A stretch of DNA of 64,000 bases from an uncultured Lachnospiraceae bacterium (GTDB lineage Bacteria; Bacillota; Clostridia; Lachnospirales; Lachnospiraceae): assembly GCA_947628955.1 (NCBI GenBank), contig CANRBX010000003.1, positions 58,679-122,678 on the forward strand, in the 5' to 3' direction. The notes beneath the pieces were generated by a model that did not search any database, was not told the origin of the DNA, and saw only the letters and a program-made list of their open reading frames with translations. Numbering within the stretch: the stretch's first letter is position 1; each line of letters opens with the position of its first letter. Made by a program: the position numbers and the translations under genes. This document shows, one piece after another, positions 44,537 through 53,341 of the stretch.

Positions 44537-45526
44537 ATGGCAAGACTGGTAACACTGACGACCTGCCAGTGGGCGGATCTGGAGTTTGAAGAGATGTGCA
44601 GGCTCGCGAAGGAGATGGGCTATGACGGACTGGAGATCGCGTGCTGGGGCAACCACCTGGACGCAAAGAAGGCGGCGACCGATATGGAGTACGTAAAGTA
44701 CATAAAGGACACCCTCGCGAAGTACGGTCTGGTGAGCAAGGCCCTGGCAGCGCATGTGATCGGGCAGTGCGTGGGCGACTATGACGATCCCCGTCTGGAC
44801 AATTTTGCTCCGGCCGAGCTCGCCGGCAAAAAGGATGAGATCCGCGCCTGGGCGATCGAGACGATGAAGTATGTCGCTGTGGCGGCGAAAAATCTTGACA
44901 TTCCGGTGGTTACCGGTTTTGTGGGCTCCCCGATCTGGAAATATCTGTATTCCTTCCCGCAGACGACGGAGGAGATGATCGAGGCAGGCTTCCAGCAGAT
45001 CTATGATCTGTGGTGCCCGATCCTTGACGTGTTCCGCGAGAACGGGATCAAGTTTGCGCTGGAGGTGCATCCGGGCGAGATCGCGTTTGACTACTACTCG
45101 ACCGAGCGCCTGCTGAAGAAGTTTGAGGACCGCCCGGAGTTCGGCCTGAATTTCGATCCCAGCCATCTGATCTGGCAGGGCATTACCCCGCACGTATTCC
45201 TGAAGGATTTCATTGACAAGGTATATCATGTGCACATGAAGGACGCGGCTGTCACGCTGGACGGCAGATCCGGCCTGCTCGGCTCCCACATTGATTTCGG
45301 CGATCTCAGAAGAGGCTGGAATTTCCGCTCTCTCGGCCACGGCGATGTGAAGTTCGAGGAGATCATCCGCGTGCTGAACGCTTACGATTATCAGGGACCG
45401 CTCTCGGTAGAGTGGGAGGATTCCGGCATGGAGCGCGTCTATGGCGCGACCGAGGCGGCTGCCTTCGTGCGCAGAGTGGATTTCGCGCCGTCGGATGTGA
45501 AGTTTGACGCGGCGATCGCAAACTGA
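44537..45526 (+). CDS. Xylose-isomerase-like TIM-barrel protein (sugar phosphate isomerase/epimerase family)
   Basis: 329 residues; AAGGAGG precedes ATG 44537. The metal-binding set of the family is complete: Glu in FALEVHPGE, Asp in LNFDPSHL, His in VYHVHMKDA, and Glu in SVEWEDSG. LEIACWGNHLD is also typical of the branch that partners Gfo/Idh/MocA oxidoreductases, where 3-keto or 2-keto sugar intermediates are isomerised, epimerised or eliminated. DgpC/DfgA-type C-glycoside lyases belong to the same broad fold, but their small beta subunit is not found here. First gene of the promoter at 44454, followed by the oxidoreductase. Confidence 0.85.
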   Translation: MARLVTLTTCQWADLEFEEMCRLAKEMGYDGLEIACWGNHLDAKKAATDMEYVKYIKDTLAKYGLVSKALAAHVIGQCVGDYDDPRLDNFAPAELAGKKDEIRAWAIETMKYVAVAAKNLDIPVVTGFVGSPIWKYLYSFPQTTEEMIEAGFQQIYDLWCPILDVFRENGIKFALEVHPGEIAFDYYSTERLLKKFEDRPEFGLNFDPSHLIWQGITPHVFLKDFIDKVYHVHMKDAAVTLDGRSGLLGSHIDFGDLRRGWNFRSLGHGDVKFEEIIRVLNAYDYQGPLSVEWEDSGMERVYGATEAAAFVRRVDFAPSDVKFDAAIAN

Positions 45527-45669
45527 CAGAAGATCCGTTCTGTTTGCTGACATGCTTTCGCGCGGCAGGTGCAGCAATGCAGGGCAAAACAACAGAACGA
45601 GACAGATCGTGGGTTTTGAGTGACCGGTCATTTGGGGGCCAGTCAATGATTAAATCGGGAGGAACCATC

Positions 45670-46818
45670 ATGAGAACGAAATTAAATTACGGCCTGGTCG
45701 GCGGCGGCCTGGACGCATTCATCGGGACGGTGCACAGGATCGGCGCGGACTTTGACCGCATCGCGAAGCTGACTGCAGGGTGCTTCAGTTCGCGCGAAGA
45801 GAAGAACCGGGCGTGCCGGGAGTTTTATGAGCTGGATGAGAGCCGCGTCTACAGCTCCTACGAGGAGATGGCCGAGAAGGAAAGCAGACGGGAGGACGGC
45901 ATCGATTTTGTTACGATCGCGGCACCGAACAAGATCCATTATAAGGTGGCAAAGACGTTCCTGGAGCACGGGATCCATGTGTACTGCGAGAAACCGCTGT
46001 GCTTCGAGGTCGCCGAGGCGGAGGAACTGAAGAAGATCGCGGAGGAGAAGGGACTGCTCTTCGGGGTGAACTATTCCTATTCCGGAAACAACATGGTGAA
46101 GGAGGCACGGGAGCTGATCCTGAGCGGGCACATCGGAGAGGTGATCGACGTCAACGCGGAATATCTGCAGGAGTGGCTGATCGACGACATCGGCGCGGGC
46201 GATCAGACCATGAATAAGCTGTCTGTGTGGCGCAAGGATCCGGGCGTGGCCGGCATTTCCAACTGCGTCGGGGATATCGGCACTCATATTGAAAATACTG
46301 TGGCCTATATGACCGGACTGAAGGTGAAACGGGTGGCCGCAAAGCTTGACTATTTCGGACAGCCTCTGGATCTGAACGCGAATATCCTGGTCGAGTTTGA
46401 CAACGGCGCGCACGGCGTGTTCTGTTCCTCGCAGGTATGCGTGGGCCATATGAACGGCCTGGTTGTGCGGATTTTTGGTACGAAGGGTGCAATCGAGTGG
46501 CAGCAGGAGAACCCGAACATCCTGTATGTGACGCTGAAGGGACAAGCGACGCAGATCTATAACCGCGGCATGGCTTACGTCTCCGCGCGTTCCGCAGAGC
46601 TGAACCGCATCCCGTCCGGCCATCCGGAGGGACTGTTTGCGGCGTTTGCGAACATGTACAAAGTCTGGACTGGCGCCGTGCTCAAGAAGGTTAACGGCGA
46701 GGAACTTTCCGGATACGATTATGATTTCCCGTCCATAGACGCCGGGATCGAGGGCGTGAAATTTGTCCACGCCTGCGTGGAGAGCAGCCAAAAGGACGCG
46801 ACCTGGGTGGAGCTGTAA
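45670..46818 (+). CDS. Gfo/Idh/MocA family NAD(P)-dependent oxidoreductase
   Basis: 382 residues from ATG 45670 (GGGAGGAACC upstream). YGLVGGGLDAFIG is the Rossmann nucleotide loop, IHVYCEKPLCF the conserved E-K-P with the catalytic Lys, and NCVGDIGTHIEN supplies the Asp and His of the active site. In known pathways such enzymes oxidise a sugar or glycoside hydroxyl (commonly C3) as the first step of a keto-sugar route. It follows the TIM-barrel gene by 143 bases and likely shares its transcript. Confidence 0.88.
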   Translation: MRTKLNYGLVGGGLDAFIGTVHRIGADFDRIAKLTAGCFSSREEKNRACREFYELDESRVYSSYEEMAEKESRREDGIDFVTIAAPNKIHYKVAKTFLEHGIHVYCEKPLCFEVAEAEELKKIAEEKGLLFGVNYSYSGNNMVKEARELILSGHIGEVIDVNAEYLQEWLIDDIGAGDQTMNKLSVWRKDPGVAGISNCVGDIGTHIENTVAYMTGLKVKRVAAKLDYFGQPLDLNANILVEFDNGAHGVFCSSQVCVGHMNGLVVRIFGTKGAIEWQQENPNILYVTLKGQATQIYNRGMAYVSARSAELNRIPSGHPEGLFAAFANMYKVWTGAVLKKVNGEELSGYDYDFPSIDAGIEGVKFVHACVESSQKDATWVEL

Positions 46819-46876
46819 GGCTGTCAGGGAATCCTGTTCCCGATAAAAATGAAGAGAAGAACCGGACAACGGATGT

Positions 46877-46903
46877 GGGGCTGGCGCAGACTGCGGCAGC
46901 CCC
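46877..46903. terminator. Strong GC hairpin after the oxidoreductase gene
   Basis: GGGGCTG, G, CGCAG, A, CTGCG, G, CAGCCCC: a 12-pair stem with one G-G mismatch. No T run follows directly, so it may slow transcription or protect the mRNA end rather than act as a standard terminator. Confidence 0.45.
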
Positions 46904-47026
46904 CGCTTTATAAACGGGCCCGGGGTTCTGCAGATCAGCTTTGGGTGCGGCCTTTTGGCGGTCTGGTGCAGTTTTGACGGCGGCTTCTGGCGGCCTCGGC
47001 AGGCCCTGGCAATGGCTGAAAACGTT

Positions 47027-47055
47027 TTGACAACTAGTTTATAAAATGCTATATT
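47027..47055 (+). promoter_or_regulatory. Promoter of the ROK regulator gene
   Basis: TTGACA (47027-47032), 17 bases, TATATT (47050-47055). The spacer holds TAGTTTATAAAATGCTA, which shares the TTTATAAAA core with the motifs at 52240 and 52306. The ATG is about 155 bases further on. Confidence 0.7.
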
Positions 47056-47210
47056 AAAACTGATGATCAAAGGAAAAGTGCTGCCGCAGGGGCGGACAGA
47101 GCGTTACAGTTTACACCCCATGTCCCGCGAGGTGATTTCCTTGCAGAATGCACGAAAATCCCGAGAACAGCAGGCTGATCAGGGCAGGAAGATTGAGGTG
47201 AGGTCTGAAA

Positions 47211-48332
47211 ATGGAAAATACAAAAAATGCGGACATCAGAGTGAATAATCGGAAAAGGGTGATCAATACCCTGTTCCGCAAGGGAGCAATGACCAAGCAG
47301 GATCTGGCCGGCCGGCTGGGGCTCAGCCTGCCGACGGTGACGCTGCTTTTAAAGGAGCTGAAGGAGAAAGGCCTGGTGGCGAACGGCGATGTGCTCAATT
47401 CCACCGGCGGGAGAAAGCCGGTGCTCCTTACGCCGGTTTACGATGTGAAGTATACGATGGGGTTTGAAATTTCCCTGCATGAGCTGCGGATGGTGATCCT
47501 CGACCTGGGCGGGAATGTCGCTGCGAAGGAACTGATCCCGCATGAGTTTGACGTCACGGAAAAATACTGGAAGATGATCAGCTCAGAAGTGGCGGATTTC
47601 ATTGCGCGCAATATCGCAGACAGATCGAAACTGATGATCGGAGGAATGGCCCTGCAGGTTCCGATGAAGCGCCGCAAAGATCTGTGGGAGGGAATCATCC
47701 GCGGGGAGAAAAAAAGCTTCACGTTTCAGACGCTGCAGTCCTGTTTTCCATGGCCGCTGACGGTTCATGAGAGTGTCAAGATGGCTGCGATCGCCCAGAT
47801 CTGGACCATGGATCAGCTGCCGGACAGCTTCCTCTATATGTCGATCGGCTCTCTTTTGAGCGGGGCAATCGTCCATGAGAAGCGGGTTCTGGGATATGAG
47901 GTGGCGAACGGCCGCTTTGACCGGGTTCTTCTCGGGGTGCATCGTCCGGGTGAGCGGATGGAGGATTACTGCACGATCGACGCCCTGTGCAGAAGATCAT
48001 CCTGCGCGACGGCGGAAGAGTTTTTTGCAAAGGCAGAAGCCGGGGATGAGACCTGCGGCCGGATATGGGAGGAAACGCTTGAGATCCTGACGGTCTTCCT
48101 CTACAACATGAACAATGTCTTCGGCTGGAAGGTGGTAGTGGGAGGCGCCCTGTCGCGCTATCTGGAACCGCTGGAGGACAGGATCAATGCGCGGCTGGAG
48201 GAGCTGGACAATGATCCGGGTGGATACGTCCCGTCCGTGATCGTCAGCGATTCGGGGGCGTATTCGGCGGCGATGGGAGCGGCGATGAGCGCGATCGACC
48301 GCTTCCTGGAATTCGGTTTCAGTGATATGTAG
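47211..48332 (+). CDS. ROK family transcriptional regulator without canonical zinc motif
   Basis: 373 residues; GAGGTGAGG precedes ATG 47211. The N-terminal winged helix is clear: MTKQDLAGRLGLSLPTVTLL followed by LKELKEKGLV. The rest is a sugar-kinase fold with FEISLHELRMVILDLGG and a degenerate SIGSLLSGAIV where active kinases have D-x-G-x-G-x-G. The usual C-x-C-G-x2-G-C zinc site is absent; the region reads YCTIDALCRRSSC. It is thus a regulator rather than a kinase, perhaps with altered ligand specificity. It lies inside the catabolic cluster and is the natural candidate to bind the shared promoter motif. Confidence 0.87.
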   Translation: MENTKNADIRVNNRKRVINTLFRKGAMTKQDLAGRLGLSLPTVTLLLKELKEKGLVANGDVLNSTGGRKPVLLTPVYDVKYTMGFEISLHELRMVILDLGGNVAAKELIPHEFDVTEKYWKMISSEVADFIARNIADRSKLMIGGMALQVPMKRRKDLWEGIIRGEKKSFTFQTLQSCFPWPLTVHESVKMAAIAQIWTMDQLPDSFLYMSIGSLLSGAIVHEKRVLGYEVANGRFDRVLLGVHRPGERMEDYCTIDALCRRSSCATAEEFFAKAEAGDETCGRIWEETLEILTVFLYNMNNVFGWKVVVGGALSRYLEPLEDRINARLEELDNDPGGYVPSVIVSDSGAYSAAMGAAMSAIDRFLEFGFSDM

Positions 48333-48420
48333 AAGATACCAGGACACTGAGCGCAGACAGCGAAGCACGGAACAAAGAAAAACAGTTATTCGGAATCCGG
48401 TTGGAGAAAGGAGAACAAAA

Positions 48421-48969
48421 ATGAACGAAGTAATAGACCTGATCAAAAACCGCTGTTCGATCCGCAGCTTTACGGATGAACCGCTGACGCAGGACGAGCT
48501 GCAGGCGCTGGTTGACGCCGGACTCGCGGCTCCGAGCGGGGCCAACCTGCAGAACTGGCACTTCAGCTTTGTGACGGACAAGGGGATCGTAAACGAGATT
48601 GAGACGTACCTTGTGGACCGTGTCATGGCGGGCGACAATGAGTTCATCAAGAATCTGATCGAGAGCCGCAACAGGAAGATCTTTTTCAACGCAGCTGTTG
48701 TTGTGTTCATCTCCACGAAGGGCGGAGAGAGCCTGGTGGACGCGGGGATCGCGATCGAGAACATCGTGCTGGCGGCGCAGTCCATGGGCCTGGGAAGCTG
48801 TGTGCTCGGCGGCTGCAGAGATGCGTTCAACCTGGAGCGCGGCGCGTATTTCAAGAAGCTCGTGCAGATGCCGGAGGGCTATGAATTTGCGGTTGCGGCC
48901 GCGATCGGACACCCGGCGATGGGCGGGACGCCGCACGAGCGCCTGCCGGAGAAGGTAACCATATTGTAA
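48421..48969 (+). CDS. Nitroreductase family FMN protein
   Basis: 182 residues from ATG 48421 (GGAGAAAGGAG upstream). IKNRCSIRSFTDEPLT and AAPSGANLQNWHF are the FMN-binding blocks at the N terminus; GIAIENIVLAAQSMGLGSCVLGGC and AAAIGHP are the matching C-terminal part. A small FMN-dependent NAD(P)H oxidoreductase acting on a quinone, nitro or enone-type compound. Its position between the regulator and the arabinofuranosidase suggests use on an unsaturated or aromatic part of the substrate, but this is inference. Confidence 0.88.
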   Translation: MNEVIDLIKNRCSIRSFTDEPLTQDELQALVDAGLAAPSGANLQNWHFSFVTDKGIVNEIETYLVDRVMAGDNEFIKNLIESRNRKIFFNAAVVVFISTKGGESLVDAGIAIENIVLAAQSMGLGSCVLGGCRDAFNLERGAYFKKLVQMPEGYEFAVAAAIGHPAMGGTPHERLPEKVTIL

Positions 48970-49105
48970 ATCAGGCGCGAAGAGTCAGGGGTTGCCGCGG
49001 AAGATATAGGGAGGGTTTGTGACGGCCCGACGGGTATTTTGCGGCAGCCCTGCCTATTTAATGGAATGCGGGTTTTCACAGCATGACTATGGAAGGAGGG
49101 GTTTC

Positions 49106-50614
49106 ATGCACACTGGCGTTTTTATTCACCCGGATCGGGTTCTGGGCAGGCGCAGCATGATGCTGTACGGCCATTTTATTGAGCATTTTCACAGACAGAT
49201 CTATGGCGGAGTCTTCGACCCGTCCAGCCCTTTTGCGGATGAGGACGGCCTGCGCACCGATGTGCTGGACGCGATGCGGAAAATCCGGGTCCCGGTGCTG
49301 CGCTGGCCGGGCGGATGCTTTGTTTCCTCCTACAACTGGAAGAAAGCGGTGGGGCGGGATCGCACTCCGGTATTTGACAAAGCGTGGCGCGTTGAGGATC
49401 CGAATACGTTCGGGACGGATGAGTTTGTGGCTATGTGCCGTAAGATCGGCTGCGAGCCGTATATCTGCACGAATGCGGGGACGGGCACGCCGGAGGAGAT
49501 GAGCGACTGGGTGGAGTACTGCAACCTGGAGAGCGAAGGAGAGTTTGCCAGATGGCGCATCGCCAACGGGCACCCGCAGGCGCATAAGGTGAGATTCTGG
49601 AGCATCGGAAATGAGAATTACGGAAGCTGGGAGCTGGGCGCAAAGACGGCGGGCGAATGGGGACGTCTGGTGCGGGAGTCCGCGAAGCTGATGAAGCATG
49701 TGGATCCTGACGTGGAGCTGTCCGCCGCTGCGCTGACCGATATTGAATGGAACGTGGACCTGCTTTCGAAGTGCGGGCAGTACCTGGACTGGATATCGAT
49801 CCACAAATACTGGAACCTGATGGCGGAAAACAATGACTTCGCTGATTATGAGCAGTCCATGGCATACACGAACGATCTGGATACGGATATCCGGAAGGTG
49901 CGAGGGCTTCTGACGGCGATGGGGCTTGAAAAACGCATCAGGATCGCGTACGACGAGTGGAACCTGCGCGGCTGGCATCATCCGAACGTGCACAGCATCC
50001 GCCAGGGCCGCACAAAGGAAGAATACCTCCTTCCGCGCGACAAGAATGATATCAACAGCGATTATACGATGGCGGACGCGGTGTTTACCGCATGCTTCCT
50101 CAATACGCTCAACCGCAACTGTGATATCATCGGCATGGCGAACTTTGCGCCTGTCGTCAATACGCGCGGCTGTATTTTCACCCACAGGGACGGGCTGGTC
50201 CTGCGCAGCACCTACCATATTTTTGACCTGTACGTGAATTACCTCGGGGATGAGATCCTGGACAGCTGGATGGAGAACGGCGCGGCCATGCATGTGGTCG
50301 GAAAGGCCGGAAACCATGAGGACGTGTCTGTGTTGGATGTGTTGGCGACGCGTCGCCGCGGAACCAATGACCTGGCGGTTGCTGCCGTAAACAAGCATCC
50401 GTCGGAAAAACAGGTGCTGGCGCTTACAGCAGAGGGAAATTACACGGCCGGTTCTTACCGCGTAGTCACCGTGAACGGGCCGGAGACCGGCTCGTACAAT
50501 GATATCGGGACGGAGCAGGTGAAGCTGACCGAGGGAGAGTGGCTTCCTGTCACGGGCAGGACGCTCGAGGTGACGCTGGAGCCGCACTCCGCCAACGTCA
50601 TACAGCTGTCCTGA
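49106..50614 (+). CDS. Alpha-L-arabinofuranosidase, glycoside hydrolase family 51
   Basis: 502 residues; GAAGGAGGGG precedes ATG 49106. FIEHFHRQIYGGVFDP near the N terminus, VLRWPGGCFVSSYNWK, WSIGNENYGSWE (acid/base Glu170) and IAYDEWNLRGW (nucleophile Glu284) are all GH51 marks. The C-terminal jelly-roll end is present (LTAEGNYTAGSYRV and LEPHSANVIQL). No signal peptide, so it is intracellular and works on short, already imported arabinosides or arabinosyl glycosides. It ties the cluster to plant-derived substrates. A terminator region follows. Confidence 0.92.
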   Translation: MHTGVFIHPDRVLGRRSMMLYGHFIEHFHRQIYGGVFDPSSPFADEDGLRTDVLDAMRKIRVPVLRWPGGCFVSSYNWKKAVGRDRTPVFDKAWRVEDPNTFGTDEFVAMCRKIGCEPYICTNAGTGTPEEMSDWVEYCNLESEGEFARWRIANGHPQAHKVRFWSIGNENYGSWELGAKTAGEWGRLVRESAKLMKHVDPDVELSAAALTDIEWNVDLLSKCGQYLDWISIHKYWNLMAENNDFADYEQSMAYTNDLDTDIRKVRGLLTAMGLEKRIRIAYDEWNLRGWHHPNVHSIRQGRTKEEYLLPRDKNDINSDYTMADAVFTACFLNTLNRNCDIIGMANFAPVVNTRGCIFTHRDGLVLRSTYHIFDLYVNYLGDEILDSWMENGAAMHVVGKAGNHEDVSVLDVLATRRRGTNDLAVAAVNKHPSEKQVLALTAEGNYTAGSYRVVTVNGPETGSYNDIGTEQVKLTEGEWLPVTGRTLEVTLEPHSANVIQLS

Positions 50615-50697
50615 ATACAGCTGTCCTGTCGGCCAAAGGGAGTGGGCCTGCACACACAGATCTGCAGAAACATATCGGGACTTGCAGAAACATATCG

Positions 50698-50736
50698 GGG
50701 CTTCCGCAAAACTTCTTGACGGTTTTGCGGAAGCCC
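50698..50736. terminator. Perfect 15-bp hairpin between convergent genes
   Basis: GGGCTTCCGCAAAAC, nine-base loop, GTTTTGCGGAAGCCC. It sits between the end of the GH51 gene and the convergent dehydrogenase gene, and can act in both directions. A direct repeat of GCAGAAACATATCGGG lies just in front (50664-50700). Confidence 0.75.
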
Positions 50737-50824
50737 TGAAAATTTTCAAATCCCAGTATAGCGATTCGCAAATATACACCAGATCGCTTGTCTGATTTCC
50801 CGATTGCACAGGCCAAAAATCCTC

Positions 50825-50852
50825 GGCGCAGCTCGCTGCGCCCGCGTTTTTT
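50825..50852 (+). terminator. Rho-independent terminator
   Basis: GGCGCAGC-TC-GCTGCGCC, four bases, then six T. Likely back-up terminator for the GH51 transcript. Confidence 0.65.
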
Positions 50853-50912
50853 GACCTGCACGCTCAGAAAATCATTCTGCGCGACTGATTCGGTTATTTG
50901 CCGAACGCTATA

Positions 50913-51959
50913 CTAGTCCCAGGGATGAAGCACGACCTTGATGGCCTCGCCGGTTCTTGTCAGCCGGATGCCCTCGTTGATCTGGTCGAGCGGCAGAACG
51001 TGAGTGATGAATTTCTCCGTCGGGAAGGACGGGGAGATCGCCAGCTGGAAGGCCCGCTTGGACTGGCTGTAGGATGCTCCGAAGTGGCCCTTGATCCAGA
51101 TATTGTTGTAGTGGATCAGGTTGCAGTCAAGCTCGGTCATGGAGCCCTTCGGGACGCCGCCGAAGAAGACGACCAGGCCGCCCTTTTTGACCATGTGGAT
51201 GCTCTGCGTCTGGGTGGCGTTCACCGGAGTCGCGGAGATGACCTTGTCCGCGCCTTTGCCGTTCGTGAGGCGCCTGACGGCCTCGATCGGATCCTCGGCA
51301 GAGCTGTCAATGGTGATGTCTACGCCGAACTGGGTCGCCATCTGCAGGCGCTTCGCATTAATATCGATCATGATGACCTTCTGTGCGCCGCGGATCTTCG
51401 CGAGCTGTGCCATAAAGCAGCCGATCGGGCCCGCACCGATGATCACGAGCGTGTCCGGATAGCCGACCTGCACATTTTCCAGGCAGGCGAACACGGAGGT
51501 CAGCGGTTCGCCGAGGCTGGCCGCGTCAAAGGTGACATCGTCCGGGATGTAGTAAATGCCGCCGCGGCGGATCTTCTCACCGCTCACTGCAACATACTGC
51601 GCGAAGCCGCCGGTGCCGGCGAGTTTTGCGACTGCGGTATTGGAGCAGTTTTCGCTGTGCCCGCTGATGCATTCGTCACACTCCATGCAGTAGGTGCCCG
51701 GGAAAAGGAAGAGCCGGTCGCCTACCTGATATTTTGTCTCATCTTCTCCGATCTCATCGACAAATCCGACGATCTCATGTCCGTAAATAAACGGATAATC
51801 GCCTTTTCTCGAATCGGTCGTAAGGTTGCGGATGTCAGAACCGCAGAGGCCGACCGACATGATCTTCAGGATCAGGCCGTCCTTCGGACACTCAGGTTTC
51901 TGCGTTTCCTCCACGCGGATATCATTTGGCCCGTACATTAATGCAGCTTTCATTTTCAT
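50913..51959 (-). CDS. Zinc-dependent medium-chain alcohol/polyol dehydrogenase
   Basis: 348 residues on the minus strand, GAAAGGAG upstream of ATG 51959. VGLCGSDIRN (catalytic zinc Cys), YGHEIVGFV (His-Glu), the four-Cys structural zinc lobe YCMECDECISGHSENC, GEPLTSVFACLE and VIIGAGPIGCFMAQLA (NAD loop) are all present. The sequence fits the sorbitol/threonine dehydrogenase branch. It is the only gene of the cluster on the minus strand and shares the 389-base regulatory region with the divergent TIM-barrel operon, so both can be controlled from there. Confidence 0.9.
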   Translation of the reverse strand: MKMKAALMYGPNDIRVEETQKPECPKDGLILKIMSVGLCGSDIRNLTTDSRKGDYPFIYGHEIVGFVDEIGEDETKYQVGDRLFLFPGTYCMECDECISGHSENCSNTAVAKLAGTGGFAQYVAVSGEKIRRGGIYYIPDDVTFDAASLGEPLTSVFACLENVQVGYPDTLVIIGAGPIGCFMAQLAKIRGAQKVIMIDINAKRLQMATQFGVDITIDSSAEDPIEAVRRLTNGKGADKVISATPVNATQTQSIHMVKKGGLVVFFGGVPKGSMTELDCNLIHYNNIWIKGHFGASYSQSKRAFQLAISPSFPTEKFITHVLPLDQINEGIRLTRTGEAIKVVLHPWD

Positions 51960-52239
51960 ATCGGAAATTCTCCTTTCATTATCTATGCAGTTTGTATGTT
52001 CTTTCTGTCTGCAGCGGGCTGCCGTTTAAGGCCGCCCGGTTACTATCCACAGTATAAAATCGAAGCATCCGGAGTACAAGAAGAAATTTGCCGCTAGCAT
52101 GTGGAAAAAATGTTTCAGGGCGGTTCCGGAAAAACAGCTGCTGAAAAAGAGCTGCTAAAAGCGGCTGCCGAAAAGAGTTTTTGAAAAGCTGTTCCTTGTA
52201 TAGGTTTTGTGAAAAACAATCTTCAACAATAATTTGCAA
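51960..52239. other. Divergent regulatory interval, dehydrogenase side
   Basis: No gene. It holds the dehydrogenase leader (GAAAGGAG just before the start) and several imperfect copies of a GAAAAAGAGCTGCT/AAAAGCGGCTGCC-type sequence at about 52130-52190, of unknown meaning. The right part contains the motif and promoter listed separately. Confidence 0.4.
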
Positions 52240-52286
52240 AATAGATTTATAAAAGTATTGACAAACAGAAAAGAAAATAGTATAGT
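52240..52286 (+). promoter_or_regulatory. Promoter with shared operator motif for the TIM-barrel operon
   Basis: TTGACA (52258-52263), 17 bases, TATAGT (52281-52286). The 20-base motif at 52240-52259 differs at 3 of 20 positions from the inverted repeat at 44436-44455 and overlaps the -35 box in the same way. A further TTTTATAAAA palindrome flanked by ATGC and GCAT lies just downstream (52302-52326). Confidence 0.75.
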
Positions 52287-52348
52287 GGGAGCATGAAAGA
52301 AATGCAATAGTATTTTATAAAAGCATATACGAAAGGAAGACGACAGAA

Positions 52349-53341
52349 ATGAAGGCTGTAGCAGGATTTGGTATTGTCAATGCCGACACGAGCGGTCCGG
52401 GAGCTTTTCTGCGGGCTGCAAAATGGTATTGGGATGAACTTACGGATATGTTTTCAGCGGCCGGTTTTACTTCCGTCATGATCCCGATGGTTCCGAACAC
52501 CGAGAATGTGTCAAGGAACGGGGCCCCGATCTGCACCGCTTCGATCCGGACACGCTTCGGCTCCCCGCGGGGCTATCTGGATTACCTGAATGACAAGGGG
52601 ATCGAGAATGTGGAGGCGATCGGGATCTCCGCGCAGGCTCAGTTCAACAGCCTGTTTGAGACCGGACTGCCGATGGAGCAGTTTTTTGACGAGTTTTACC
52701 GCCATGCCGAGGATACGGCGGATGCCCTGACGGAGCTTCACGGCAGCACGCTTCTGGTTTCCCCGACGCCGGGCATCGGCTTTCTGGACCAGGCATTTGC
52801 GGGCGACGAGGCAAAGAAACAGAAGTTTCTGGCGGACGCGGCGGAGTGCATGAACCGGATCGGCGAAAAGTGCCGCGCGAACGGGCTTAATCTCGCGATC
52901 CGCAACGAGTACTGGACGCTGATGAGGGGCACGGCGATCGATGCGTTTATGGAGATGGTGGACAGGAATCTGGTAACCTACGCACCGGATCCGGCGCACC
53001 TGTGTATCGCGGGCGCGGATTATGCGGCTTACTATGAGAAGTATGCCGCTCAGGCGAAGACAGTCTGCTTCACGGACACGAAATTTGTCGATGAGCTGGG
53101 CGCCTATAAGACGATCTCACCGGAATACCCGCAGGACGGGCAGCATCAGAGGGTTTACTGCGACCTCGGATTTGGAGAGATTGATTTCGACAGGCTTTAT
53201 GCGGTGCTGAAAAAGGCCGGATTTGACGGGCCGGTGCTTCTGGATTCCAAATATTCTCTGGATATCCCGAAGGGGATCCTGAGAATGCGGACCTTCTGGA
53301 ACAGACTGGAGAAGAACTTTGCGGCAAAGGAGGTTCAGTGA
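52349..53341 (+). CDS. TIM-barrel sugar isomerase/epimerase-like protein 2
   Basis: 330 residues. The barrel pattern of the AP-endonuclease-2/xylose-isomerase-like family is present: AIRNEYW with a Glu, YAPDPAHL with an Asp, but the usual His-x-K-D is FTDTKFVD and the last Glu is an Asp in LLDSKYS. The metal site is therefore altered or different from that of the 44537 protein. It may act on a different intermediate, or bind without catalysis. The stop overlaps the next ATG, so translation is coupled. Confidence 0.75.
   Translation: MKAVAGFGIVNADTSGPGAFLRAAKWYWDELTDMFSAAGFTSVMIPMVPNTENVSRNGAPICTASIRTRFGSPRGYLDYLNDKGIENVEAIGISAQAQFNSLFETGLPMEQFFDEFYRHAEDTADALTELHGSTLLVSPTPGIGFLDQAFAGDEAKKQKFLADAAECMNRIGEKCRANGLNLAIRNEYWTLMRGTAIDAFMEMVDRNLVTYAPDPAHLCIAGADYAAYYEKYAAQAKTVCFTDTKFVDELGAYKTISPEYPQDGQHQRVYCDLGFGEIDFDRLYAVLKKAGFDGPVLLDSKYSLDIPKGILRMRTFWNRLEKNFAAKEVQ

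Noticed and set aside
44537..46818. DgpABC/DfgAB-type C-glycoside deglycosidase
   Set aside because: The TIM-barrel and oxidoreductase families fit, but no small beta subunit is found next to them. The specific assignment cannot be supported; only the broad family is claimed.
44291..50809. Very long minus-strand frames (44291-45646, 45682-47070, 49076-50809)
   Set aside because: They are exactly antisense to well-supported genes (TIM-barrel, oxidoreductase, GH51), are rich in His/Arg as expected from antisense of GC-rich coding DNA, and show no family motifs.
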